Positions 5,652 to 11,932 of a stretch of DNA of 11,932 nucleotides are shown piece by piece (positions within the stretch are counted from its first letter, which is position 1; each line of letters begins with the position of its first letter). Source of the stretch: Bacillota bacterium (GTDB taxonomy: Bacteria > Bacillota > Bacilli > Alicyclobacillales > SLC66). The stretch is from positions 1-11,932 of the forward strand of contig JAJZAS010000019.1 of assembly GCA_021799325.1 (NCBI GenBank). The letters are read 5' to 3'. The translations under genes were made by a program, and so were the position numbers. The notes under the pieces were generated by a model. That model searched no databases. It saw nothing but the letters and a program-made list of their open reading frames with translations, and was not told the DNA's origin.

Positions 5652-6041
5652 TTGATTCCCAAAATTATGATTGTTGACGATGCGGCATTCATGCGTATGC
5701 TTTTAAGAGATATATTGGAAGGCAACGGGTTTCAAATTGTTGGACAAGCCACGAACGGAAATGAATCGATTCAAAAGTATAGGGAATTGAATCCGGATGT
5801 AGTGACAATGGATATCATGATGCCAGGCATGGATGGGATTCAAGCAATAAAAGGAATTAAAGCCATGGACCCGGATGCCAGGATTATCATCTGCTCCGCG
5901 ATGGGACAAAAAGAAAGAGTAGTCGAGGCCATTAAAGCAGGGGCAAAGGATTTTATTTTCAAGCCGTTTAAGCCAGAACAAGTGATCCAGACTTTGCGTA
6001 AAAATCTGAAGGATAACTTTGTTTCAAATTGCGGCACTTAA
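5652..6041 (+). CDS. CheY-like single-domain response regulator
   Basis: This 129-residue protein is a lone receiver domain with no output domain. All phosphorylation-site residues are present: acidic pair Asp9-Asp10, phospho-acceptor Asp54 in VTMDIMMPGMDG, switch Ser82 in ICSAMGQ and Lys104 in FKPF. The wording (VDDAAFMR, CSAMGQ, AGAKDFI) is very close to Bacillus CheY, which binds the flagellar switch. No chemotaxis or flagellar genes lie nearby, however, so it may serve another pathway. The start is TTG 5652, three bases after GAGGG and ten after AAGGA. No upstream ATG is in frame, and the next ATG (5667) would delete part of beta-1. The stop lies 19 bases before the hydratase start, so the two genes are probably co-transcribed. 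The partner kinase is not in the window. Confidence 0.9.
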   Translation: MIPKIMIVDDAAFMRMLLRDILEGNGFQIVGQATNGNESIQKYRELNPDVVTMDIMMPGMDGIQAIKGIKAMDPDARIIICSAMGQKERVVEAIKAGAKDFIFKPFKPEQVIQTLRKNLKDNFVSNCGT

Positions 6042-6060
6042 GTAGGAAGGATGAACAGAA

Positions 6061-6846
6061 TTGAACTATGTGACTTGGTCTAGGAGGAAAGACCATCCAT
6101 ATATAGCTGAAATCCTCATGCATCGCCCAGAGGTATTAAATGCGTTTCATACACCAATGGCCATTGAAATGGTGGAGGCTTGCAAGGAGATTGCCGCACA
6201 AGATGATATAAGAGTGGTCGGTCTTCGATCTAGCAATTCTAAAGCATTCTGCACAGGAGCGGACTTAAAGGAACGCAACCACATGAGTGAAGAAGCATGG
6301 CATGATCAGCATCGGCTTTTTGAGAAGATGTTTTATTCGTTGGCGGACCTTCCTATGCCCACAATTGCAGTGATCGATGGATTCTGTTTGGCAGGCGGAA
6401 TGGAACTTGCACTAAATTGTGACATGTGGGTGGTATCGGAAAATGCGGTATTTGGACTACCTGAAGTGACACGTGGAATTATGCCAGGCGGTGGTGCCAC
6501 AAGATTGCTAAGTAAACGCATCGGGGTGCATCACGCTAAAGAAATGGTACTGACTGGCCAAAAGTATGAGGCTACAGCCATTGCCAAGATGGGATTGACC
6601 AATCGGTTGGTGCCTGCCGAACGATTGGAATCGGCTTTTTTAGAAATCGCGGGTCCCATCGCAGAAAATGCACCACTTTCGGTCAGTTACAGTAAATCGG
6701 CCATCGATGAGCTTTTTACAATTCCGGATAATAAAGGGCGTGAACGGGAAGTTGCCTGGTATAACAAAGTCATCAACACAGAAGATCGCTACGAGGGAGT
6801 ACGTGCGTTTAATGAAAAGCGAAAGCCTCAATTTAAAGGGAAATAA
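6061..6846 (+). CDS. Enoyl-CoA hydratase/isomerase (crotonase) family protein
   Basis: A 261-residue crotonase-fold enzyme that most likely hydrates 2-trans-enoyl-CoA esters in fatty-acid or branched-chain breakdown in the cytoplasm. The CoA and oxyanion-hole segments are AFCTGADLKER (62-72) and IDGFCLAGGMELALNCD (105-121). The two catalytic acidic residues of true hydratases are both present: Glu115 in GGMELA and Glu135 in GLPEVTRGIMPGGGATRL. Other crotonase activities, such as methylglutaconyl-CoA hydratase, cannot be excluded. The start is TTG 6061 with AGGAAGG about ten bases upstream; an ATG at 6051 is out of frame and gives an 11-codon dead end. It follows the CheY-like gene by 19 bases. 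No acyl-CoA dehydrogenase, thiolase or ligase is nearby. Confidence 0.92.
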   Translation: MNYVTWSRRKDHPYIAEILMHRPEVLNAFHTPMAIEMVEACKEIAAQDDIRVVGLRSSNSKAFCTGADLKERNHMSEEAWHDQHRLFEKMFYSLADLPMPTIAVIDGFCLAGGMELALNCDMWVVSENAVFGLPEVTRGIMPGGGATRLLSKRIGVHHAKEMVLTGQKYEATAIAKMGLTNRLVPAERLESAFLEIAGPIAENAPLSVSYSKSAIDELFTIPDNKGREREVAWYNKVINTEDRYEGVRAFNEKRKPQFKGK

Positions 6847-7001
6847 TGACGTACAAAGCGCATGGAACGATCGTCAAATGAAATTAAAAAATAAGAAACG
6901 ACAAAAGCTTCACTTAGCTAGTCTAAATTCTCATCAATGATTCATTTTTTTGATCTCCATCATATTGCGAGGTTTTTATCATGAAAAAATCATAATGGGA
7001 T

Positions 7002-7049
7002 GATATCTTGAAAATAATGGTTATCTCTTTTGTTGTAAATTAAGATATC
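7002..7049 (+). promoter_or_regulatory. 8-bp inverted repeat GATATCTT…AAGATATC upstream of the kelch gene
   Basis: GATATCTT (7002-7009) and AAGATATC (7042-7049) are perfect complements and extend by a G-U and an A-U pair inward, leaving a loop of about 28 bases. The structure ends eight bases before the AGGAGG SD. It could be a leader hairpin or a spaced operator. The rest of the 222-base gap from 6847 is AT-rich; I see no convincing terminator for the hydratase operon and no clear promoter. Confidence 0.3.
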
Positions 7050-7068
7050 CGTTCAGAGGAGGTCAGGA

Positions 7069-8076
7069 TTGGGCACGGTAAGTAAGTTATCCGTTGTGAT
7101 GATGTTGGCTCTTGGTATTTTGGGAGGTGCTTTAGGGTACTATCATGTGGCTGCAACTGCTCCCACCGCCAACAAAACCTCAAGTTTACCTTTAGCTCGT
7201 AGACATTCCTGGCCAATCGTCAAAATGTCCTTCAAATTTGCTAAAGGCACGAATTTTATGGGAATGGCTTTAGTAAAGAATCCAAATGGAGACTTGGTTA
7301 CCGTAGGTGGGTATAACGGTACAGAATTTACTGCCAACATCAATGAAGTACTTCCACAGATGAAGCGCCTTGGTACGATGCCAGAACCAATGCATGATAT
7401 GGCAGCAGGGTACATAGGCAACATATTGTATATTTTTGGCGGAGGGCAAAGCACATCATCTAGCAATATCGTTAGTATGTATCGTGGAAAAACAATGATC
7501 ATCGGTCAACTGTCTGCTCCCCTATCTGATGCGACCAGTGTACCTTATTCCTATCAAGGACATGAGGGGCTTCTTTTGATAGGCGGCTACGATGGGTCTA
7601 TCTTTCGTCGGCAAGCTGATTTTGTCTATGTGAGTCGAGGTCGATTGATGGTGGAGCCTGTATTCATGCTCCCCTTAGGGCTAAGGTATACAGCAGTGAG
7701 CACTAGTGGCAATAAAGTATTCATGGCAGGTGGTTTGAAAAGTACAGGAGTAAGTCAACTTGTTTATGAGTGGCATCCGGGTTTATCTGCTGCTGTCAGT
7801 ATCACGAAACTTCCGTTTGCAAGGTATCAGGCTGCTTCCTGGGTTGTGCCTGGATTTCTTATGTTGGCAGGAGGGGTGGATAAGGCAGGAAACCCCACAT
7901 CTCAGGTGGTTGCCATCAATTTAACTACTCACCAGGTAAAAGTAGTGGGTAAACTTCCTTTTGCTTTGGCGGATATGGGGTATAACAGTGTCCATGGCAT
8001 TGCCTATTTGACAGGTGGCATTCGATCAAATTCAGGAAATGAAAATGAAACGATCATGATGGTTCATGCAAATTAA
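7069..8076 (+). CDS. Exported kelch-like six-bladed beta-propeller protein
   Basis: A 335-residue exported protein with a hydrophobic N-terminal signal or anchor (about 7-23, LSVVMMLALGILGGALG) and no lipobox cysteine. The rest is a kelch-like propeller. Gly-Gly pairs that end a blade strand recur at residues 80, 124, 172, 221, 268 and 316 (VGGYNG, FGGGQS, IGGYDG, AGGLKS, AGGVDK, TGGIRS), a very regular 44-49-residue period, giving six blades. Kelch propellers bind proteins or carbohydrates, or act as sialic-acid mutarotase/oxidase folds; no catalytic residue set is recognisable here. The start is TTG 7069, six bases after a perfect AGGAGG; the first in-frame ATG would cut into the signal segment. 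It is first in a run of four exported-protein genes, with the next start 34 bases after its stop. Confidence 0.82.
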   Translation: MGTVSKLSVVMMLALGILGGALGYYHVAATAPTANKTSSLPLARRHSWPIVKMSFKFAKGTNFMGMALVKNPNGDLVTVGGYNGTEFTANINEVLPQMKRLGTMPEPMHDMAAGYIGNILYIFGGGQSTSSSNIVSMYRGKTMIIGQLSAPLSDATSVPYSYQGHEGLLLIGGYDGSIFRRQADFVYVSRGRLMVEPVFMLPLGLRYTAVSTSGNKVFMAGGLKSTGVSQLVYEWHPGLSAAVSITKLPFARYQAASWVVPGFLMLAGGVDKAGNPTSQVVAINLTTHQVKVVGKLPFALADMGYNSVHGIAYLTGGIRSNSGNENETIMMVHAN

Positions 8077-8110
8077 ATCATACTATCAAAAATATGGGGG
8101 AAATATACAA

Positions 8111-9154
8111 TTGAAAAAGCAAAAATACATAACGATTGCCAGTTTGGCTTTATTTGCTACGTTGCTGACAGGATGCAATATCGTTCACCCTAGTGCCAGT
8201 GCCAAATCATCAACCCATTCGTCTGCCGCCAAATTGAAAACCCCAGCAGGTCCACTGCCTGGTGACATGTTAATTGCGGATCGAGGGAATGATCGATTGC
8301 TGATTGTCAGTCCCACTAAAAAAATCCTTTGGAGTATGAAGATTGGTAATGGTTCTGGTCCCCATAATGCCAATTCACTTGGTGCGGACGATGCTTTTCT
8401 TACGCCTGATCATAAACACATCATTATTAATGAAGAGAATAACAACACCATCGACATTATCGACATTGCCACCAAAAAAATAGTGTGGAGTTATGGGCAT
8501 CCGGGAGTAGCTGGTTCCGCCAAAGGGTATCTTAATACGCCGGACGATGCCTACGAATTTCCAAATGGAATCGTCACTGTGGCAGATATAAAGAACCAAC
8601 GGATACTTTTTGTCAATCAAAAAGGGCAAATCGTTAAACAATACGGTCAAACTGGCGTGATGAAACACAATCCTCCTATTGATTTTACAGCACCCAACGG
8701 GGACACTCCGATACCGGGAGGAGGACTCCTTGTGACTGAGATCAACGGTGCCTATGCGGACAGACTGACGGCATCTGGCAAACTGGTATACAGCGTACAC
8801 TTACCTGGGCTCACTTATCCTTCAGACACGCAACTCTTGCCAAACGGCAATTTGCTGGTGGCAGATTACAATACTCCTGGCACTGTGGAAGAAGTGACCC
8901 CACAAGGGAAACTCGTCTGGAGATATCAAAAATTATCGGGAACCGGAGATCTGTCGAATCCATCGCTTGCGATTCGTTTGCCTAACGGCATGATCGCAGT
9001 CAATGACGACTATCATGATCGAGTGGTGATCATCAATCCGAAGACGAATAAGATCGTTTGGCAATATGGTCATTTTAATCAAAAAGGGACCGCTGCAGGA
9101 TATTTGAATGTTCCGGATGGCATCGACTTTATCCCTATTGGAACCCAACTCTGA
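8111..9154 (+). CDS. Lipoprotein with PQQ/NHL-like six-bladed beta-propeller
   Basis: A 347-residue surface lipoprotein. MKKQKYITIASLALFATLLTGC gives a lipobox (LLTG-Cys22), so the mature protein should be lipid-anchored outside the membrane. A Ser/Thr/Ala/Lys-rich linker (about 28-46) precedes a propeller. Six recurrences of a K/G-x-[IL]-[VL]-[WYK]-x-[YVM] strand are centred near residues 74, 126, 176, 227, 270 and 317 (KKILWSM, KKIVWSY, GQIVKQY, GKLVYSV, GKLVWRY, NKIVWQY). They alternate with ADRxNDRLLIV-type strands, a mix of PQQ-like and NHL repeat features. No enzyme signature is visible; ligand- or protein-binding is the safest guess. I chose TTG 8111 because GGGGG lies ten bases upstream and it gives a clean lipoprotein signal. 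The in-frame ATG 8066 overlaps the kelch gene and would bury the signal. Confidence 0.82.
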   Translation: MKKQKYITIASLALFATLLTGCNIVHPSASAKSSTHSSAAKLKTPAGPLPGDMLIADRGNDRLLIVSPTKKILWSMKIGNGSGPHNANSLGADDAFLTPDHKHIIINEENNNTIDIIDIATKKIVWSYGHPGVAGSAKGYLNTPDDAYEFPNGIVTVADIKNQRILFVNQKGQIVKQYGQTGVMKHNPPIDFTAPNGDTPIPGGGLLVTEINGAYADRLTASGKLVYSVHLPGLTYPSDTQLLPNGNLLVADYNTPGTVEEVTPQGKLVWRYQKLSGTGDLSNPSLAIRLPNGMIAVNDDYHDRVVIINPKTNKIVWQYGHFNQKGTAAGYLNVPDGIDFIPIGTQL

Positions 9155-9206
9155 GTTTTCTATGTTATTATTTTATGATAGTTAATGGATGGGAGGAATC
9201 TGCTTA

Positions 9207-9878
9207 TTGAAAACACCGTGGCTGATAGGTTCCGTTATTGTTGGCGGTTTGCTGGTGTTGACAGGATGCGGTACGACCAGCAGTGTGTCGAATAGTACTA
9301 ATTTGAAACAAATTGTGGCACCAAGTCGACCAATTGGAGCGTCTGAGCATTGGAAAAACATGCCCAAAATGAGCATCCAACCGAATCGGCAATATTCGGC
9401 ATTGGTAAAAACCAACTATGGGAATTTTACCATCCAGTTATTTGCTAAAAAATCTCCGGAGACGGTAAACAGTTTTGTGTTTTTGGTCAATCATCAATTT
9501 TATAATGGGGATAGATTCTTTCGGATCATTCAGAACTTCATGATCCAAACAGGCGACCCCAATAACAATGGAACAGGTGGTCCAGGGTATACAATTCCTG
9601 ACGAATTGCCCCCTTCTGTTCCTTATACGGCGGGTGTGGTCGCGATGGCCAATACGGGGCAGCCCCACTCAGGGGGGAGCCAGTTTTTTATCTGCACAGT
9701 CAATGACGCGCAAAAATTGAATCCGAGTTATACGGAGTTGGGAAAAGTAGTATCTGGTATGAATGTGATCAAGAAAATTGCGGCGATACCAGTTGTAGCT
9801 AATCCCAATATGGGTGGCGAGATGAGTAAACCCACTAAGACAGCCTTTATCGAAAGCATCACCATCACGAAGCATTAA
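9207..9878 (+). CDS. Cyclophilin-type peptidyl-prolyl cis-trans isomerase, lipoprotein
   Basis: This 223-residue protein catalyses cis-trans isomerisation of Xaa-Pro bonds, here outside the membrane. MKTPWLIGSVIVGGLLVLTGC is a lipoprotein signal with Cys21. A linker (about 22-60) precedes the cyclophilin domain. Active-site residues match human CypA spacing: Arg106 and Phe111 in FFRIIQNFMIQTGDP, Gln114, then MANTGQPHSGGSQFFICT and ELGKVVSGMNVI. The CypA Trp121 position appears to be Tyr (PSYTELGKV), typical of bacterial, cyclosporin-tolerant cyclophilins. The start is TTG 9207 with GGGAGG ten bases upstream; ATG 9189 lies upstream of that SD and is unlikely. Many Bacillota use the parvulin PrsA for this job, so a cyclophilin lipoprotein inside an exported-protein operon suggests a role in folding its neighbours, which is inferred. 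Confidence 0.93.
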   Translation: MKTPWLIGSVIVGGLLVLTGCGTTSSVSNSTNLKQIVAPSRPIGASEHWKNMPKMSIQPNRQYSALVKTNYGNFTIQLFAKKSPETVNSFVFLVNHQFYNGDRFFRIIQNFMIQTGDPNNNGTGGPGYTIPDELPPSVPYTAGVVAMANTGQPHSGGSQFFICTVNDAQKLNPSYTELGKVVSGMNVIKKIAAIPVVANPNMGGEMSKPTKTAFIESITITKH

Positions 9879-9924
9879 AACATTTCAAAAGATATAGTGA
9901 GTCTCAGCTGGAAGGGGCTTGGTG

Positions 9925-10965
9925 ATGAAAAGATTCGTGTTCATTACGGTTGTTTTTAGTGCCACAATGACAGCGATAATGCCTCATTTGGCTATTGCAG
10001 CCTCTAAGCTTACGACTGATGAACAGTTAATACTGCGTCATTTAGAACAAATACAGCCTGATTTTTCAATTAATGTAAAAACCTCTTCTGCTACTCTGTT
10101 GGATCATGAACTGAAGGCGGCCGTGCAAGCCGATACCTATCTTCAGATGGATATTTCATCGTATCAATTTGAACTGGCTGGAACATATGCTACGTTTCAG
10201 GTGGATTATCGGGAAAATAAATCGCAGTACAACGATGTGTTGCGAGGCGCGCAGTTAGTGGTAAAAAAGTTAATCAAGCCGGGTATGGATGTTTATACAA
10301 AGGAAAAAATCCTTCATGATTATGTAGTGCTAAATACGGCGTATGATATTTCACTAACGCATTACACCGCCTATGATGCCCTTTATGAGCATACCGCAAC
10401 ATGCCAGGGTTATGCGATGTTAACTTACCAGTTATTAAAAGCAGCGGGAATTCCCAACATCCTCATTTCTGGTACAGCGACCAATTCGCTTGGGACCGCC
10501 TCTCATGCATGGAACGAGGTGGATTTAAACGGAAAGTGGTATCAACTCGATACGACATGGGATGATCCTGTTCCCAACCAGCCTGGTAGTGTGCAATATG
10601 GCTATTTTAATCTCACTACGGCACAAATGGAGAAAGACCATCATTGGTCACTTGCAGGCTTGCCAATTGCCAATACTAATTACGTACAGGTTTTGAACCA
10701 ATCAAACAACAAACAAGAAAAACAAATTCTGCAACAAACGGGTTTATTCGCAGAACTTCCAAACGATACATACCAAAGCATTTCAACATTGCAATCATCG
10801 TTAATTAAAGCCAATCTTAGAAAAGGGCAATCATATCTTGTTCGAATCCCTTACGCCAATATTAGCCAATTGACATCATTGGCATTGCCATATGCGATTA
10901 GCTATCGATATACCCGTGATACGAGAAACCCTAGTTATGCATTGTTGACCATCATTGTACAGTAA
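9925..10965 (+). CDS. Secreted transglutaminase-like protein
   Basis: A 346-residue protein with a signal peptide (MKRFVFITVVFSATMTAIMPHLAIA, probable cleavage AIA-AS near residue 26). The N-terminal part (about 30-125) is not recognised. The transglutaminase-like core (about 130-215) has HDYVVLNTAYD, then Cys160 in TATCQGYAMLTYQLLKAAGIP, His194 in SHAWNEVDLNGKWYQLDTTW and Asp209, giving a complete Cys-His-Asp triad. The family includes crosslinking enzymes and cysteine peptidases, so the reaction is not certain. The C-terminal about 110 residues have no clear motif. The start is ATG 9925, seven bases after GAAGGGG; TTG 9919 would sit almost on the SD. It is last in the run of four exported-protein genes, 46 bases after the cyclophilin. 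Confidence 0.87.
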   Translation: MKRFVFITVVFSATMTAIMPHLAIAASKLTTDEQLILRHLEQIQPDFSINVKTSSATLLDHELKAAVQADTYLQMDISSYQFELAGTYATFQVDYRENKSQYNDVLRGAQLVVKKLIKPGMDVYTKEKILHDYVVLNTAYDISLTHYTAYDALYEHTATCQGYAMLTYQLLKAAGIPNILISGTATNSLGTASHAWNEVDLNGKWYQLDTTWDDPVPNQPGSVQYGYFNLTTAQMEKDHHWSLAGLPIANTNYVQVLNQSNNKQEKQILQQTGLFAELPNDTYQSISTLQSSLIKANLRKGQSYLVRIPYANISQLTSLALPYAISYRYTRDTRNPSYALLTIIVQ

Positions 10966-10986
10966 CAAATTACGGTGGTAGCTTGA

Positions 10987-11003
10987 ACATTTTCGGAAAA
11001 TGT
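10987..11003 (+). terminator. Short AT-rich hairpin after the transglutaminase gene, weak terminator candidate
   Basis: ACATTTT (10987-10993), CGG loop, AAAATGT (10997-11003) form a seven-base perfect stem 21 bases past the transglutaminase stop. The stem is A/T-dominated and is not followed directly by a U-tract (the T-rich stretch starts about 15 bases later), so activity is uncertain. Confidence 0.3.
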
Positions 11004-11027
11004 CATGCAATTCTCATGTTTCTTTTC

Positions 11028-11033
11028 TACAAT
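11028..11033 (+). promoter_or_regulatory. Candidate -10 box (TACAAT) for the asnB-like gene
   Basis: TACAAT is a five-of-six match located 61 bases before the asnB-like ATG at 11095. The sequence at the -35 position (ATGCAA, 11005-11010) is poor; TGTCAT at 11001 is too far away. The asnB-like gene could instead be read through from the operon on its left. Confidence 0.28.
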
Positions 11034-11094
11034 CCTACCGAACGCTTGGAACCTATAGCATGGGAACCAGAAGCCCGGAAAGGTTGAAAATAAC

Positions 11095-11932
11095 ATGTGC
11101 GGAATTGCGGCTATTTCAATCCTACAAAGTGTGGGAACCAAAGCCCAAGATGAAGTGAAGATTATGCTTCAATCGATGCAACATCGCGGGCTGGACGGGA
11201 CCTATGTCTATGCTTCATCCAATGTGGCCATCGGGATGAATCGATTGGCTATTGTGGGGGGTGAATCCGGGGCGCAACCCATATGGAATGAAGATCGGAC
11301 AATTGCAGTAGTTTGTAATGGAGAGATATACAATTACCGTGCGCTTCGAGATCAATTGGAGCAAAGTGGACATGTTTTTCAGTCTACCTCTGATGTGGAA
11401 GTCATCGTTCACCTTTATGAAACGTATGGAGAAAAATGCGTAGAGCAATTAATGGGTACTTTTGCTTTTGTGGTATGGGATGAAACGAAAGACTGTCTGT
11501 TGGTTGCACGAGATCGAATCGGAGTAAAACCACTTTTCTATGCTGAAACCCCCGAAGGTTATGCTTTTGCATCTGAACTCTCGGCCATTTTATCAATCGT
11601 GCCTGGGCAACTCAACAAGGATATGATACTCCCGTATCACACACTTCGTTTTCTTCCTGCTCCCCATACCGCAATGGAAGGTATTTATAAGCTTCCCGCC
11701 GGTCATTATGCGATCGTTCAACCTCTTTCCATGGTGATTCAACCATTTTGGCATTTGGATCAAGTCATTATGCGTGGAAAGCTGGAGAATCGTGATTGGG
11801 CAGAGGCTGACAAAGTATTGATCCTGAATCGCGTGGTGCGTCATGCGGTCGCCAGCCAGCAATCTTCAGAGGTTCAAAGTGCCACGTTACTTAGCGGTGG
11901 TCTGGATTCAACGTTGCTCGTTAGTCTGTGGA
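11095..11932 (+). CDS. asnB: Glutamine-hydrolysing asparagine synthetase (AsnB-like), partial
   Basis: The first 279 codons are present and the gene runs off the right edge. The class-II (Ntn) glutamine amidotransferase domain starts MCGIAAIS, so after Met removal Cys2 is the nucleophile. The domain continues with RLAIVG, CNGEIYNYRALR and STSDVEVIVHLYETYG, and ARDRIGVKPLFYA, all standard AsnB landmarks. The synthetase domain begins at the PP-loop SGGLDS (267-272). The enzyme transfers glutamine-derived ammonia to aspartate with ATP. Relatives also amidate diaminopimelate in peptidoglycan or act in secondary pathways, and HRGLDG in place of the usual HRGPDD is a small deviation. The start is ATG 11095 with GGAAAGG eleven bases upstream. 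A left-edge GGGAACCA-AAGCCC motif recurs in its leader and early coding region. Confidence 0.92.
   Translation, partial: MCGIAAISILQSVGTKAQDEVKIMLQSMQHRGLDGTYVYASSNVAIGMNRLAIVGGESGAQPIWNEDRTIAVVCNGEIYNYRALRDQLEQSGHVFQSTSDVEVIVHLYETYGEKCVEQLMGTFAFVVWDETKDCLLVARDRIGVKPLFYAETPEGYAFASELSAILSIVPGQLNKDMILPYHTLRFLPAPHTAMEGIYKLPAGHYAIVQPLSMVIQPFWHLDQVIMRGKLENRDWAEADKVLILNRVVRHAVASQQSSEVQSATLLSGGLDSTLLVSLW

Noticed and set aside
5473..5655. 60-codon plus-strand ORF ending at the cheY-like start (overlap TTGA)
   Set aside because: Mostly antisense to the crp gene, hydrophobic and low complexity, with no SD.
6668..6940. 90-codon plus-strand ORF running past the end of the hydratase gene
   Set aside because: Most of it is a different frame of the hydratase, and the tail past 6846 is low-complexity Lys/Asn-rich sequence with no family similarity.
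6971..6996. Terminator or sigma-B-type promoter in GGTTTTTATCATGAAAAAATC…GGGAT
   Set aside because: The possible stem is only A-T pairs without a following U-tract, and GTTT to GGG spacing (21) and the GGGATG sequence do not fit a sigma-B promoter.
8375..8800. 141-codon minus-strand ORF inside the propeller lipoprotein gene
   Set aside because: Antisense shadow of a gene with clear repeats and a lipobox; no SD or domain.

Overview
The window looks like a chromosomal segment of a Gram-positive, low-to-moderate GC Bacillota (Firmicutes). The evidence is strong Shine-Dalgarno sequences, frequent TTG/GTG starts, two lipoproteins with short lipoboxes (LLTGC and VLTGC), a Bacillus-type CheY and a tandem pair of MutS-like proteins. 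An acidophilic or thermophilic Bacillales relative (Alicyclobacillaceae-like) is a plausible guess, but nothing here proves it. There are no tRNA or rRNA genes, CRISPR arrays, transposases or phage genes.

Region 1 (1-3073): the tail of one MutS-like ATPase overlaps the start of a second (ATGA overlap). A cobyrinate a,c-diamide synthase gene (cbiA/cobB) then converges on the pair. Region 2 (3100-4700): a membrane-anchored SGNH-type hydrolase and a small hydrophobic minus-strand ORF that overlaps its end. A 23-bp perfect palindrome resembling a Fur box follows, then a HesB/IscA-like protein whose expected cysteine region is histidine-rich, closed by a strong intrinsic terminator. Region 3 (4700-6846): a Crp/Fnr-family regulator diverges from a CheY-like receiver and an enoyl-CoA hydratase. 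The two directions share an 81-bp intergenic region with overlapping promoter candidates. Downstream of the crp gene, 14-bp TGTC-N6-GACA-like direct repeats 21 bp apart sit upstream of a -10 box pointing antisense into crp.

Region 4 (7069-10965) is the most distinctive part. Four tightly spaced genes all carry export signals: a six-blade kelch-like propeller, a six-blade PQQ/NHL-like propeller lipoprotein, a cyclophilin-type prolyl isomerase lipoprotein and a transglutaminase-like protein with an intact Cys-His-Asp triad. They look like one operon that works outside the membrane, perhaps as a protein-folding, protein-crosslinking or surface-assembly module. That role is inferred from gene content only.

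Region 5 (11095-11932): the N-terminal part of a glutamine-dependent asparagine synthetase (asnB-like) that runs off the right edge. Five consecutive plus-strand genes (cheY-like, hydratase, kelch, propeller, cyclophilin) are best explained by TTG starts, judged from SD spacing and lipoprotein signal peptides.
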